From CAZMRF01 sp964568735 (GTDB taxonomy: Bacteria; Acidobacteriota; Polarisedimenticolia; JACPZX01), in assembly GCA_964568735.1 (NCBI GenBank), contig CAZMRF010000018.1:5144-69143 (forward strand): a stretch of DNA of 64,000 bases, given 5' to 3'. Below, piece after piece: positions 42,533 through 51,552 of the stretch (position 1 is the stretch's first letter; every line of letters begins with the position of its first letter). The notes under the pieces are model-generated. The model saw nothing but the letters and a program-made list of their open reading frames with translations. It had not been told where the DNA came from and made no database searches. The translations under genes and the position numbers were made by a program.

Positions 42533-44917
42533 ATGGCCGCACCCTCGAGCTCCGCGCAGCCTGCCGAGCCCACCAGCGCCTCCCCGGAATCGCGCCGCAC
42601 GCTGCTGCGGCGCGCCGCCTTCCTGACGGCGCTGCTCTCGATGACCGTCTTCCTCGTCGTCCTGAACTGGTACAAGATGTCGAACAACGACATCTGGATC
42701 CATCTCAAGACGGGAGAGTGGATCCTCGAGCACGGCTGGGTCCCGGGCAATGACATGTACTCGTGGAACGCCACCGACCGCCCCTATATCGCCTTCGAGT
42801 GGCTGGCCGGGCTCTTCTTCTACTTCGTCTACGAGCTCGGGGGCGTCAACGGCCTCATTTTCTCGAAGATGGGAATTGCGGCCGCGACCTGGTGGCTGCT
42901 CTACGACACCTCCCGCATCCTGGGCGCGCGATTGTCGGTGCTGCTCCCAGGCATGGCGCTCGTCATCTACATCGCCGTGGCGCGCCTCCTCGAGCGGCCC
43001 CACATCCTGACCTACCTCTTCATCGCTCTCTTCATCTGGCTCTTCTTCCGGTACCGTGAGCGGGGCAGGAACCGGCTCTGGCTCTACGCTCTCCTGCCGG
43101 CCCAGGTGCTCTGGATCAACATGCACGGGGCGTGGCCGACGGGGATTCTCCTCGTGGCGACCTTCGCGCTCGGCGAGGGACTCGCCCGCGCGAGAGCCGT
43201 GAGACTCGGCGCCGGTGAGGAGAGGGCTCTGCCTCCCAGCGAGATCAAGTTCCTGGCCGCCCTCATCCCCGCGACGGCCCTGGTGAACTTCGTCAATCCC
43301 TACGGGTGGAGGATGATCACCTTCCCCTTCGAGGTGTTCGCCATGGATGTGTACATGACGGGCATCTACGAGTGGAAGCCGCCCTACGATCGCGCCTTCA
43401 ATTCGTCGACGATGTTCTTCTTCTACATGATCGAGCTCATTCTCCTGTGCGCCGGGTTCTTCATCGCCCAGGGGGGGACGGGCAGCCTGCTCCCGGGCGC
43501 GCGGGGGGGCCGGCGCGGCGGAGGCCCGGCCCTCGGCACCGTCAACATCCTCTTCCTCGTCGCGCTCGCCATCTTCGCCACGATCATGACGGTACTGTGG
43601 CTCCAGCCCCCCGCCAGCGAGAGCGGCTGGCTGGGTGACCTCGATAGGATGGTGCCGGTTGCGGGCAAGCTCCTGCGCTTCGTGTTGCGGCTCGATCCGC
43701 CGGAGGACATGAGCGGCTGGAGCCCACTAAACGTTGGCGTCGCCCTCTACGTTCTCTTCGCCCTCTTCGGGCTGTTCACCGTTCTGAACTACCGCTCCGT
43801 GGATTTCACGCAAGCGGGAATCTTCAGCCTGCTCTTCCTCATCAGCATTGGCCACAACCGGAACGTCACCGACGCCGCGATCGGGATCTTCCCCGTCATG
43901 GCTGCGTCGCTCTCCGCGACTCTCGCGCGGAGGGGCTCCTCCGCCGCGGCGACGTCATCCCGGCGCCGCGGGCGCGCTGGCCGGGCCTCCTTCGAGGAGA
44001 CTCCCTCCGCGCAGGCGGCCCAGGCCCTCCCCTGGTGGAGGCATCCTCCCGATCCCTCCTCCCCTGCCGCGGTATTCACCGGATCGGCGCTGCTCCTGGC
44101 CATCTCGCTCCACGCGGCGCTCACAACCTATTACTACGACTTCAGGGGCGCGGGGCGCGAGAAGGGCCTGGGCATCGCGGAGAACATGCCCGTTTGCGGT
44201 GTCGACTTCATCGAGAAACACCATCTCACCGGCAACGCCTTCACTTCCTACCCCTACGCCTCGCTCCTGATCCACCGGATGTACCCCTCGGTCAAGGTCA
44301 ACATGGACTCCCGGAACGGACACGTCTATGGCGAGAAGATCTACCAGGACTACCTCAATACGCTCCAGGATCCCGCGCTCATGCTGAAGTACCTGGCCTC
44401 GAACGACGTGGACTTCTTCTTCCTCTCGCATGGCGACCGACGGAACTCCGTCTTCGAGGCCGTCATGGCGACCGGACAGTGGGCCATCGTCTTCCTGGAC
44501 AACCGCGGTTTCGTCATCGTGAAGAGGACTCCGGAGAATGCGGCGCTGATCGCGCGGGAGGAGTACAACTACATCCGGCCGAACACCTGGGGAGATACCG
44601 TGGTCAATCCGATCACGGCCCCGAGCGTCCTCGCCGAGGCCGAGCACGCGATAGCGAACTGTCCGGCTTCGACCTTCGGCTATACCTACAAGCTGCGCGC
44701 CCTGCTCACCCTCCGCCGATACGATGAGGCCATCACGACCGCGCAGCTCGTGCTCCGCATGGATCCCGACAACCCTCAGATCTACACATTCCTCGGGGGG
44801 ATCTACGAGGCCACGCAACGTACGAGTGAAGCCATCGAGATGTACGACAGGGCGCTGGCCATCAACCCGGATCTCCAGATGGTGAGGAAGAGCCTCGAGC
44901 GCCTGAGGGGGCTCTGA
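42533..44917 (+). CDS. Large polytopic membrane protein with C-terminal TPR repeats, paralogue 1
   Basis: The 794-residue protein has roughly ten membrane helices, starting with TALLSMTVFLVVLNWYKM. The loop NDIWIHLKTGEWILEHGWVPGNDMYSWNATDRPYIAFEWLAG resembles the first extracytoplasmic loop of GT-C-like proteins. A conserved KVNMDSRNGHVYGEKIYQDYL motif lies near residue 590, and two TPR units end the protein (YKLRALLTLRRYDEAITTAQLVLRMDPDNPQIYTFLGGIYEATQRTSEAIEMYDRALAINPD). It is paralogous to the next gene. Function is not established; a glycosyltransferase-like role is possible. Confidence 0.75.
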   Translation: MAAPSSSAQPAEPTSASPESRRTLLRRAAFLTALLSMTVFLVVLNWYKMSNNDIWIHLKTGEWILEHGWVPGNDMYSWNATDRPYIAFEWLAGLFFYFVYELGGVNGLIFSKMGIAAATWWLLYDTSRILGARLSVLLPGMALVIYIAVARLLERPHILTYLFIALFIWLFFRYRERGRNRLWLYALLPAQVLWINMHGAWPTGILLVATFALGEGLARARAVRLGAGEERALPPSEIKFLAALIPATALVNFVNPYGWRMITFPFEVFAMDVYMTGIYEWKPPYDRAFNSSTMFFFYMIELILLCAGFFIAQGGTGSLLPGARGGRRGGGPALGTVNILFLVALAIFATIMTVLWLQPPASESGWLGDLDRMVPVAGKLLRFVLRLDPPEDMSGWSPLNVGVALYVLFALFGLFTVLNYRSVDFTQAGIFSLLFLISIGHNRNVTDAAIGIFPVMAASLSATLARRGSSAAATSSRRRGRAGRASFEETPSAQAAQALPWWRHPPDPSSPAAVFTGSALLLAISLHAALTTYYYDFRGAGREKGLGIAENMPVCGVDFIEKHHLTGNAFTSYPYASLLIHRMYPSVKVNMDSRNGHVYGEKIYQDYLNTLQDPALMLKYLASNDVDFFFLSHGDRRNSVFEAVMATGQWAIVFLDNRGFVIVKRTPENAALIAREEYNYIRPNTWGDTVVNPITAPSVLAEAEHAIANCPASTFGYTYKLRALLTLRRYDEAITTAQLVLRMDPDNPQIYTFLGGIYEATQRTSEAIEMYDRALAINPDLQMVRKSLERLRGL

Positions 44918-47046
44918 CCAGAGCACACGGGCCTGCCGCCATCCGGGCGCTTCGCCTGCTGGCATACTCCGCCCTCGCGCTGTGGGCGCTGACTCTGGCC
45001 ATCAGCGACCTGTCGGTCAACGACATCTGGATCCACGTGACGACCGGATCGCGGATCCTGGACGAAGGGCGCATTCCCAGGATCGACAGCTACTCCTTCA
45101 CGGCCGCGGGCCGCCCCTACGTGGCTCACGAGTGGATGGCGGCGGTCTTCTTCCACCTGATCCACGCCGAATGGGGTGTGAGAGGGCTGATCCTCGCCAG
45201 CGCCCTCGTCGTGGCTCTCACGGCCCTGCTCCTGGCGCTGGCGGCCGGAGAGGCGGGGGCCGGGCTGGCCGCCCTGCTTCCATCCCTGGCCCTGGGCCTC
45301 TGGATCGCCGCGTCGCGCTTCTGGGTGCGCCCCCACGTCTTCTCCTGGCTCTTCACCGCCATCTACCTCTGGGCCCTCCTCCACTACGCTCGCGGTCGGC
45401 GCCGCGCCGGGATCCTCCTGCTCCTGCTTCCCGTGCAGGTCCTGTGGGCGAACACCCATGCCGGAGGAGTGATGGGCCTGCTCATGCTCGGCCTCCTCAC
45501 CCTGGGCGAGGGGCTCGAGGGGCTGCGGGAGAGCCTCTCCGCCGCCGCACGCCGCGCCCGAATCCCCGCCCTGATCACGATCGCGGCGGCGCTCGCGACG
45601 ATGATCAATCCCTGGGGGCCCCGGATCCTGAGCTTCCCCTTCGAGCTGACGTCGATGCGCCTCTACATGGAGCGCATCTACGAATGGCAGCCCCCGTGGC
45701 ACCCCTCCTTCAATGCCAACCCGATGCTGGCGGCATGGATGGCGCTCTCCTGCGCTCTCCTGACCGCGCTCTTCGCCGCCCGCCCGCAATCGACAGGGCC
45801 TCGAAGCGGGATGGCCTCGCGCCTCCTTGGCGGCCGGCTCATGACCGCGGCACCCACAGTCATCTTCCTTGCCTTCGCCGGGCTTCGCCTCGCCGGGCCC
45901 CCGGCCTGGGGACCGATCCCGGCGGCGATTCTCATCGCGTCACTTCCCGTCCTCCTGTGCGCCTTCGCGATGATCCACGGACGCGGGCTCGAGCCGGTCC
46001 CGACGCTCCTCGCCCTCGCCTTCATGCTCCTCGCGCTCCGGCACAACCGCGCCATCGCCGACTCGGCGCTCGTCGGAAGCGTCGTCCTCGCGGGGGCACT
46101 CTCCAGGCTGGGGCGGCGCAGGGCGGGGCGGAGTCCCGAGCGGAGGGGCGAGCCGGGGAGACCGGCAGCCGGAGGATTGCTCCCCGAGGCGAGCCCGCTG
46201 CGAGTACTGGCCGCTGCCGGGATCCTCGTCGCGGCCTCGGGCGGCGTCGTGGCCTTCGGCTATCCGCTCAGCTTCGACGGCCCCGCACGGCCCTTCGGCC
46301 TGGGGCTGGGCCGTGAAACACCCGTCTGCGCCACCGACTACGTCGCCCGGAGCGGGCTCGCAGGCAACGCCTTCGTCTCGTATTCCTGGGGGGCCATGCT
46401 CGTCCACAAGGCCTATCCCCGCGTGAAGGTGAGCATCGACTCCCGCAACGACGTCTACGGGGAGGAGATCTACCGAGCCCAGCTCGATGCGCTCGCGGCA
46501 CCCGCATCCATGGCGCAGTACCTCGAGGAGCACCGGGTGGATCTCGTCCTGCTCTCCTATGCCGATCCCGCCCCCGCCGTGAGCCGCTGGCTCATCACGT
46601 CGCCCGCCTGGGCGCCCGTCAATCTCGACGACAAGGGGTTCCTCCTCGCTCGGAGGAGCACGGCCCCACCTGGGCTCGTGGAGCGAGACGAGTACACGCT
46701 CCTCCGGCCCGCCGCGCTTGGCTCCACGCGTGTCACTCCTGCCAATGCCGTCACCGCCCTGGCTGAGGCCGATCGCGCTATCGAAGGCTGCCCCAGTTCC
46801 TACTTCGGCTGGTTCTACCGCGCCAAGGCGCTTCTAGCCCTGGGCCGGATCCCGGAGGCCATCGAAACGAGCCGCCGCGCCACCGAGGTCGACCCGTCCA
46901 ATCCGACGGCATGGGCCGATCTCGGCTACGCATGGGCGGCCGCCGGGAACCGGAAGGAGGCTGCGGACAATTACCAGAGAGCGCTGGATTTGGATCCGGA
47001 TAGCCGTGAAGCGCGTGAGAACCTCCTTCGCCTCGGGGGGCCATGA
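44914..47046 (+). CDS. Large polytopic membrane protein with TPR repeats, paralogue 2 (start codon uncertain)
   Basis: The first standard start in frame is GTG 45037, but the homologous N-terminus continues upstream: AIRALRLLAYSALALWALTLAISDLSVNDIWIHV matches the first helix and loop of paralogue 1. The frame is open back to 44830 with no ATG, GTG or TTG. A CTG at 44914 overlaps the previous stop (CTGA), so an unusual start or a base error is likely. The protein shares WMAAVFFHLIHAEWGVRG, KVSIDSRNDVYGEEIYRAQLDAL and C-terminal TPRs (AKALLALGRIPEAIETSRRATEVDPSNPTAWADLGYAWAAAGNRKEAADNYQRALDLDPD). Confidence 0.72.
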   Translation: MTRAHGPAAIRALRLLAYSALALWALTLAISDLSVNDIWIHVTTGSRILDEGRIPRIDSYSFTAAGRPYVAHEWMAAVFFHLIHAEWGVRGLILASALVVALTALLLALAAGEAGAGLAALLPSLALGLWIAASRFWVRPHVFSWLFTAIYLWALLHYARGRRRAGILLLLLPVQVLWANTHAGGVMGLLMLGLLTLGEGLEGLRESLSAAARRARIPALITIAAALATMINPWGPRILSFPFELTSMRLYMERIYEWQPPWHPSFNANPMLAAWMALSCALLTALFAARPQSTGPRSGMASRLLGGRLMTAAPTVIFLAFAGLRLAGPPAWGPIPAAILIASLPVLLCAFAMIHGRGLEPVPTLLALAFMLLALRHNRAIADSALVGSVVLAGALSRLGRRRAGRSPERRGEPGRPAAGGLLPEASPLRVLAAAGILVAASGGVVAFGYPLSFDGPARPFGLGLGRETPVCATDYVARSGLAGNAFVSYSWGAMLVHKAYPRVKVSIDSRNDVYGEEIYRAQLDALAAPASMAQYLEEHRVDLVLLSYADPAPAVSRWLITSPAWAPVNLDDKGFLLARRSTAPPGLVERDEYTLLRPAALGSTRVTPANAVTALAEADRAIEGCPSSYFGWFYRAKALLALGRIPEAIETSRRATEVDPSNPTAWADLGYAWAAAGNRKEAADNYQRALDLDPDSREARENLLRLGGP

Positions 47047-47061
47047 GGACTAGCCCGCTGC

Positions 47062-47076
47062 CGTGCCATCGGCACG
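47062..47076 (+). terminator. Short hairpin after the TPR membrane-protein pair
   Basis: CGTGCC-ATC-GGCACG is a 6-bp stem 15 nt after the stop. No T-run. Confidence 0.35.
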
Positions 47077-47141
47077 ACCCCGGATCGCGCGCTGGAGGTC
47101 CAACCGCCCGGCGCGGCCGTGACCCCGCGCCCCCGCTGCGG

Positions 47142-47147
47142 TAGGCT
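47142..47147 (+). promoter_or_regulatory. -10 box close to the pepE start
   Basis: TAGGCT ends 8 nt before the pepE ATG, with GTGACC 17 nt upstream as a weak -35. No Shine-Dalgarno lies between. This is the geometry of a leaderless transcript. Confidence 0.4.
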
Positions 47148-47155
47148 AGGGGGCC

Positions 47156-47857
47156 ATGAGGCTGCTGCTCCTCTCCAACTCCTCGAACCACGGGCAGGGC
47201 TACCTCGACCACGTTTTCGACGAGGTCCTCACGTTCTTCGCGGGGGTCCGAAAGCTGACCTTCATCCCCTATGCGCTGCGCGATCACGCGGGCTACGGCG
47301 CCGTGGTGGCTCGGCGCTTCGGCAAGACCGCCATCGAGATCGTCACGCCGGCCGACGACGAGCGGGCCGTCGAGAGCGTCCAGGCCGCGGAGGCGATCTT
47401 CACGGGCGGCGGCAACACCTTCCGCCTCGTCGACCGGCTCCATCGAAGGGGGCTCGTGGAGGTCCTCCGGAAGAAGGTGCGCTCGGGCACGCCCTACATG
47501 GGCTCCAGCGCCGGCACCGTCATCGCGGCGCCGACCATGAAGACGACGAACGACATGCCCATCGTCCAGCCGCCCTCGTTCGACGCGCTCGCCTTCCTCC
47601 GCTTCCAGATCAACCCCCACTACCTCGATCCCGAACCCGCCTCGACCCACATGGGCGAGACGCGGGAGACGAGGATCCGGGAGTTCCTCGAGGAGAACGA
47701 GTCCCCCGTGCTGGGCCTCAGGGAAGGCACCTGGCTGAGCGTCACCGATGCCAGCGTCGTGCTGCGCGGCCCCCGCCCTGCCCGGATCTTCCGCCGCGGC
47801 GCGGATCCGGTGGAGCATCCCCCGGGCGCGGACCTGAGCTTCCTGAACAGCGCCTGA
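47156..47857 (+). CDS. pepE: Dipeptidase E (alpha-aspartyl dipeptidase, peptidase family S51)
   Basis: The 233-residue protein matches PepE throughout: MRLLLLSNSSNHGQGYLDH, KLTFIPYALRDHAGY, EAIFTGGGNTFRLVDRLHRRGL, YMGSSAGTVIAAPTMKTTNDMPIVQPPSFDALAFLRFQINPHYLDP. The catalytic Ser is in GSSAG (about residue 120), with His in NPHYLDP. It hydrolyses Asp-X dipeptides in the cytoplasm. The stop overlaps the start of the next gene by one base. Confidence 0.96.
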   Translation: MRLLLLSNSSNHGQGYLDHVFDEVLTFFAGVRKLTFIPYALRDHAGYGAVVARRFGKTAIEIVTPADDERAVESVQAAEAIFTGGGNTFRLVDRLHRRGLVEVLRKKVRSGTPYMGSSAGTVIAAPTMKTTNDMPIVQPPSFDALAFLRFQINPHYLDPEPASTHMGETRETRIREFLEENESPVLGLREGTWLSVTDASVVLRGPRPARIFRRGADPVEHPPGADLSFLNSA

Positions 47858-49827
47858 TGCCCGCAGGCACCCGGGCCGCCTCCCGCGCGCTGATGCTCCG
47901 CGCCCTGGCCGTGGCGGCGGCAGCCTTCCTCCTCTACCTCCCGACCGCGTCCAACGGCTTCGTCTTCGACGACATCAATGTCGTCCTGCGCAACCCCCTC
48001 GCGCGGGATCCCGGCGATCTCCGCGGGATCTTCGGTTCTCACTACTGGGCGAACGTTTCCAAGGGGGGCGATCTCTACCGGCCGATCACCATCCTCAGCT
48101 TCGCCATCAACCATGCCATCACGGGCGAGGGACCCGCTGGATATCACGTCACGAACGCGCTCCTCCACGGGCTCGTCTCCGCCCTGGTGGTTCTGCTGGC
48201 AGCGGCGCTCGGCCTCGCTCCCGGCGGAGCGCTCGCCGCAGGGCTGCTCTTCGCGGTCCATGCGGTCCACGTCGAGGCGGTGGCTCCCGTCGTCGGGCGC
48301 TCCGAGCTCCTCGCCGCCTTCTTCGTGATCGCGGGATGGCTCTGCCACCTGAGGGTCGCCGGGGCACCGGGCGGCGATCGTGCGGCGCAGGCACTCACCA
48401 CCGCCCACTCCAAGCTTCATCATGCAGGCCCGATGTCTCCGGCGCTCTCACATGCGCTGCGCGCCGCGGCCGCCGTGCTCTTCGTGGCCGGCCTTCTCTC
48501 GAAGGAGCACGCGGCCGTCCTGCCGGCTCTCGTCATCGCCGGGGAAATGACCCTGCGAGGACGGGGGGCCTGGCGCAGCGCGCTTCCCACACTGGCCTGG
48601 ATGGTGCCGGCAGGTCTCACCATCCTGGCCCTGCACATGGCGATCGTTCCCGGTCTTCCTCCCGAGGATCCCCTCGGGAGCGTCTTCGGGGGGATCGAGA
48701 CGGGGACTCGAGTGCTGACGGCCGCCGGGATCCTGGGCCGCTACTTCGGGCTCCTCCTCTTCCCGCTCACGCTCTCGGCGGATTACTCCTATCACCAGAT
48801 CCCCCTCATCACCTCCCCTCTCGACCCGCTCTTCCTGGGCTCGGCGGCGATCTACGCCCTGCTCCTGGCCTTCGGGCTCTGGTGGGCCTGGCGGGGACGC
48901 ACATCCGGCGCCGGCCTTCTCTTTTACCTGCTCGCGCTTTTCCCGGTCTCGAACATCCCGCTCTCGATCGGCACGGTCATGGGAGAGCGGCTCCTCTACC
49001 TTCCCAGCGCCGGCCTCTGCATCGTGGCGGCGGCTCTCTTCGCGCAGCTCTCGGGAGGTCCCTCCCGGCTTCCCCGCCGTCTCGGAGTCGCGGCGCTGGC
49101 GCTGACCTGCGCGCTCCATTCAGCGCGCGTGCTCACGAGGATCCCCGACTGGAGAGATCAGCTCACGCTCTTCACGGCCACCGTCTCCACCTCGCCGAGG
49201 AGCGCCAAGGCCTGGTACAACCTCGGCGCGACGCAAGACGATCTCGGGAACTACCGCGAGGCGATGACCGCCTACGAGCGTGCCCTGGAGATCCAGCCCG
49301 CCATGGCACAGCCGCACCGGAACATGGGACTGGACCTGCTTCGTGCGGACCGGCTGGCCGAGGCGCTGCCGCACCTTCAGAAAGCCGCGCGCCTGGATCC
49401 CTCCATCGAAGACGTCTTCAGCGACGCGGGCATCGCTCTCTTCGGGCTGGGACGGCTGGAGGAGGCGCAGAAGGCCTTCCTCGAGGAGATCGCCCGCCGG
49501 CCGTCGAGCGCGCGAGCCCATTACAACCTGGGGGTGGTCCTGCTGGAGGCCGGTCGCCCGGCCGAGGCGGTCGAGCCCCTCCGGAGAGCGGTCACCCTCG
49601 CTCCCACCGACCCCGACGCTTCCGTGAGGCTGGGGCTCGCCCTGGCGCGCAGCGGCCAGTATGGAGAAGCGCTCACCGCCCTGGAGCGGGCCACAAGTCT
49701 CGACCCGCGTTCGGCCGAGGCGTTTCTGGAAGTCGCCCGGATCGCCGAGGGGGCTGGGGCGGGGGAGGTGGCCGCCCGCGCGCGATTCCGGGCGGGTGCC
49801 GTGAATCCGGGGGCGACAGAGCGATAG
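47857..49827 (+). CDS. TMTC-like membrane protein with TPR domain (putative O-mannosyltransferase-like)
   Basis: ATG 47857 shares a base with the pepE stop and gives 656 residues. The first loop carries NGFVFDDINVVLRNPLA and GDLYRPITILSFAINHAITGEGPAGYHVTNALLHGL, the pattern of TMTC/DUF1736 proteins with the acidic DD pair. About nine helices follow. The last 240 residues hold at least five TPRs (AKAWYNLGATQDDLGNYREAMTAYERALEIQPAMAQPHRNMGLDLL and onward). Eukaryotic TMTCs are O-mannosyltransferases; bacterial roles are unproven. Confidence 0.8.
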   Translation: MPAGTRAASRALMLRALAVAAAAFLLYLPTASNGFVFDDINVVLRNPLARDPGDLRGIFGSHYWANVSKGGDLYRPITILSFAINHAITGEGPAGYHVTNALLHGLVSALVVLLAAALGLAPGGALAAGLLFAVHAVHVEAVAPVVGRSELLAAFFVIAGWLCHLRVAGAPGGDRAAQALTTAHSKLHHAGPMSPALSHALRAAAAVLFVAGLLSKEHAAVLPALVIAGEMTLRGRGAWRSALPTLAWMVPAGLTILALHMAIVPGLPPEDPLGSVFGGIETGTRVLTAAGILGRYFGLLLFPLTLSADYSYHQIPLITSPLDPLFLGSAAIYALLLAFGLWWAWRGRTSGAGLLFYLLALFPVSNIPLSIGTVMGERLLYLPSAGLCIVAAALFAQLSGGPSRLPRRLGVAALALTCALHSARVLTRIPDWRDQLTLFTATVSTSPRSAKAWYNLGATQDDLGNYREAMTAYERALEIQPAMAQPHRNMGLDLLRADRLAEALPHLQKAARLDPSIEDVFSDAGIALFGLGRLEEAQKAFLEEIARRPSSARAHYNLGVVLLEAGRPAEAVEPLRRAVTLAPTDPDASVRLGLALARSGQYGEALTALERATSLDPRSAEAFLEVARIAEGAGAGEVAARARFRAGAVNPGATER

Positions 49828-49846
49828 ATGGGGAGTATATAGAGAG

Positions 49847-49920
49847 GGGGCCACCTCCCCCGCCCCAGGTCGCCAGGGTCCCGGCATAGATTCCGGCGCC
49901 AGGTCAGGGGGGGTGGCCCC
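49847..49920. repeat. Long inverted repeat between the TMTC-like gene and the hydrolase
   Basis: GGGGCCACCTCCCC (49847-49860) pairs over 14 positions (one G-U) with 49907-49920, around a 46-nt loop. It follows an unusual TATATAGAG patch. It may be a terminator-like structure; it also overlaps the upstream GTG of the hydrolase frame, favouring the later start. Confidence 0.5.
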
Positions 49921-49929
49921 GCCCTGCGT

Positions 49930-49935
49930 TAGACT
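49930..49935 (+). promoter_or_regulatory. -10 box close to the hydrolase start
   Basis: TAGACT ends 7 nt before GTG 49943, with no Shine-Dalgarno between. Same leaderless geometry as pepE. Confidence 0.35.
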
Positions 49936-49942
49936 CGACCTC

Positions 49943-50848
49943 GTGAGAAAGGGTTACGGTGTGGCACTCGGGTTCGCAGGCTGGCTGGCGCTCGGCGGCG
50001 GAGCGCTCCTCCTCCTCCTCTGGGCCATGCAGGAGAGGATGACCTTCCACCCTTCTCCCATCATCGAAGCGACCCCCGCGACTTTCAGGCTCACCCACGA
50101 GGATGTCCGGATCCAGGCTCCTGACGGCCCTGTCCTTGCGGGCTGGTGGGTTCCCGGGCAGGGCTCGTCCCCGGTCATCCTGTTCCTTCACGGGAACGCG
50201 GGGAACGTCAGCCACAGGCTCTTCCAGGTGCGCCAGCTCCACGAGGCGGGCCTGGGGCTGCTTCTCCTGGACTACCGCGGCTACGGAGAGAGCACCGGCA
50301 CCCCCACGGAGGCCGGCCTCCGGATCGATGCCCGCGCGGCATGGGACCACCTGACGGGGCGCCTCGGCGTCCCCCCCGGCCGGGTGCTCCTCTACGGCGA
50401 GTCGATCGGGTCGACGCCGGCGCTGGGCCTCGCCCTCGAGCTCCAGGGCGGCGGGGCGGCCCCGGCGGGGATCATCCTCGAGGGCGCCTTCACCTCGGCG
50501 CTCGACATGGCCCGGAGAGCCTTCCCCTTCCTTCCGATGAGTTGGATCCTGCGCCTGAAGATGGACAACCTGGAAGCGGTCCGTAGGGTGAAGCTCCCGA
50601 TCCTATTCCTCCACGGAACGAAGGACGAGATCGTCCCCTTCACGATGGGGCGGAGCCTCTACGAGGCCTCGGCCTCCCCCTCCAAGGACTTCTTCGAGAT
50701 TCCGGGAGCGATGCACAACTCGGTCTGGACGACGGCCCGGGACGCTGTCCGCGAGAGGGTCCGCGACTTCGCCCTTGCTGCCACCGGAACGCCCCGAGGT
50801 CTCACGCCTCCCGACTCGTCAGAAGGGCAGAACGGGATCGTCCCCTGA
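49943..50848 (+). CDS. Membrane-anchored alpha/beta hydrolase (BEM46-like)
   Basis: GTG 49943 gives 301 residues; the frame opens 30 nt earlier. An N-terminal signal anchor (VALGFAGWLALGGGALLLLLWAM) precedes the hydrolase: VILFLHGNAGNVSHR (oxyanion), LLLLDYRGYGESTGTP, LLYGESIGSTPALGLAL (nucleophile Ser in GESIG), LFLHGTKDEIVPF (acid Asp), and GAMHNSVW (His). This matches the BEM46/ABHD13 group. The substrate is unknown. Confidence 0.87.
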   Translation: MRKGYGVALGFAGWLALGGGALLLLLWAMQERMTFHPSPIIEATPATFRLTHEDVRIQAPDGPVLAGWWVPGQGSSPVILFLHGNAGNVSHRLFQVRQLHEAGLGLLLLDYRGYGESTGTPTEAGLRIDARAAWDHLTGRLGVPPGRVLLYGESIGSTPALGLALELQGGGAAPAGIILEGAFTSALDMARRAFPFLPMSWILRLKMDNLEAVRRVKLPILFLHGTKDEIVPFTMGRSLYEASASPSKDFFEIPGAMHNSVWTTARDAVRERVRDFALAATGTPRGLTPPDSSEGQNGIVP

Positions 50849-50875
50849 CCCTGGTGAAACTGCGCGACCCGGTCC

Positions 50876-51538
50876 CTAGAGAATGGTGAGGATCTCGCTG
50901 AGGGGCTTGCGGGTGATCTCCGGGACGCGGCATCCCGGAGCCGGGTAGCCCACCGGTATCAGGAGGAAGGGCTTCTCCCCCTCGGGCCGCTCGAGGATCG
51001 CCGCCAGGAACTTCATCGGGCTCGGCGTGTGCGTCAGGCAGACGAGGCCGGCCATGTGGATGGCGGCGATGAGAAAGCCGCTCGCGATCCCCACGGATTC
51101 CCAGACGTAGTAGCCCTTCGTCCGCTCTCCCCCGGGCCCCTCCTCCCACTCCTTGCGGAAGACCACGATCAGGGCGGGGGCGATCTCGAGAAGCTCCTTG
51201 TGCCAGTCGGTCCCGAGCGGCTCGAGGGCCCGGAGCCACTCCTCCGGCATTCTGTGCTCGTAGCTCTCCTTCTCCTCCGCCTCGGCGGCTTCGCGGATCC
51301 GTTTCTTCACGGCCGGATCGGTGACGATCACGAAACGCCAGGGCTGCCGGTTCGCGCCCGAAGGCGCCTGGGCCGCCGTCTCCACGATTTGCTCGAGGAT
51401 GCCGGGGGGGACGGGATCGGGAGAGAAGTCCCGCACGCTGCGGCGCGTCCGGATCGACTCGAGGAATTGCCGGGTGCGCTCCGCTATCTCAGCCGCTGAG
51501 GGCCGCCTGTAGGCGAGCTCGATCGATCGTACCGACAT
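50876..51538 (-). CDS. Nitroreductase-fold flavoprotein, iodotyrosine deiodinase (IYD)-like
   Basis: The 220-residue protein has FMN-binding blocks RTRRSVRDFSPDPVP and QAPSGANRQPWRFVIV. It resembles animal iodotyrosine deiodinase more than ordinary nitroreductases. The active-site lid residues that hold the substrate zwitterion are conserved: Glu89, Tyr93 and Lys114, with the same spacing as human Glu157, Tyr161 and Lys182. It also shares KGYYVWESVGIASGFLIAAIHMAGLVCLTHTPSPMKFL and PVGYPAPGCRVP. IYD reductively dehalogenates halotyrosines using FMN. It lies 14 nt downstream of the RHH regulator and is probably controlled by it. Confidence 0.85.
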   Translation of the reverse strand: MSVRSIELAYRRPSAAEIAERTRQFLESIRTRRSVRDFSPDPVPPGILEQIVETAAQAPSGANRQPWRFVIVTDPAVKKRIREAAEAEEKESYEHRMPEEWLRALEPLGTDWHKELLEIAPALIVVFRKEWEEGPGGERTKGYYVWESVGIASGFLIAAIHMAGLVCLTHTPSPMKFLAAILERPEGEKPFLLIPVGYPAPGCRVPEITRKPLSEILTIL

Positions 51539-51552
51539 CGGATCCGTCCCTC

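Noticed and set aside
47119..47856. Extension of the TMTC-like gene upstream to 47119.
   Set aside because: The upstream part overlaps pepE fully in another frame and reads as Arg/Pro-rich shadow; ATG 47857 is coupled to the pepE stop.
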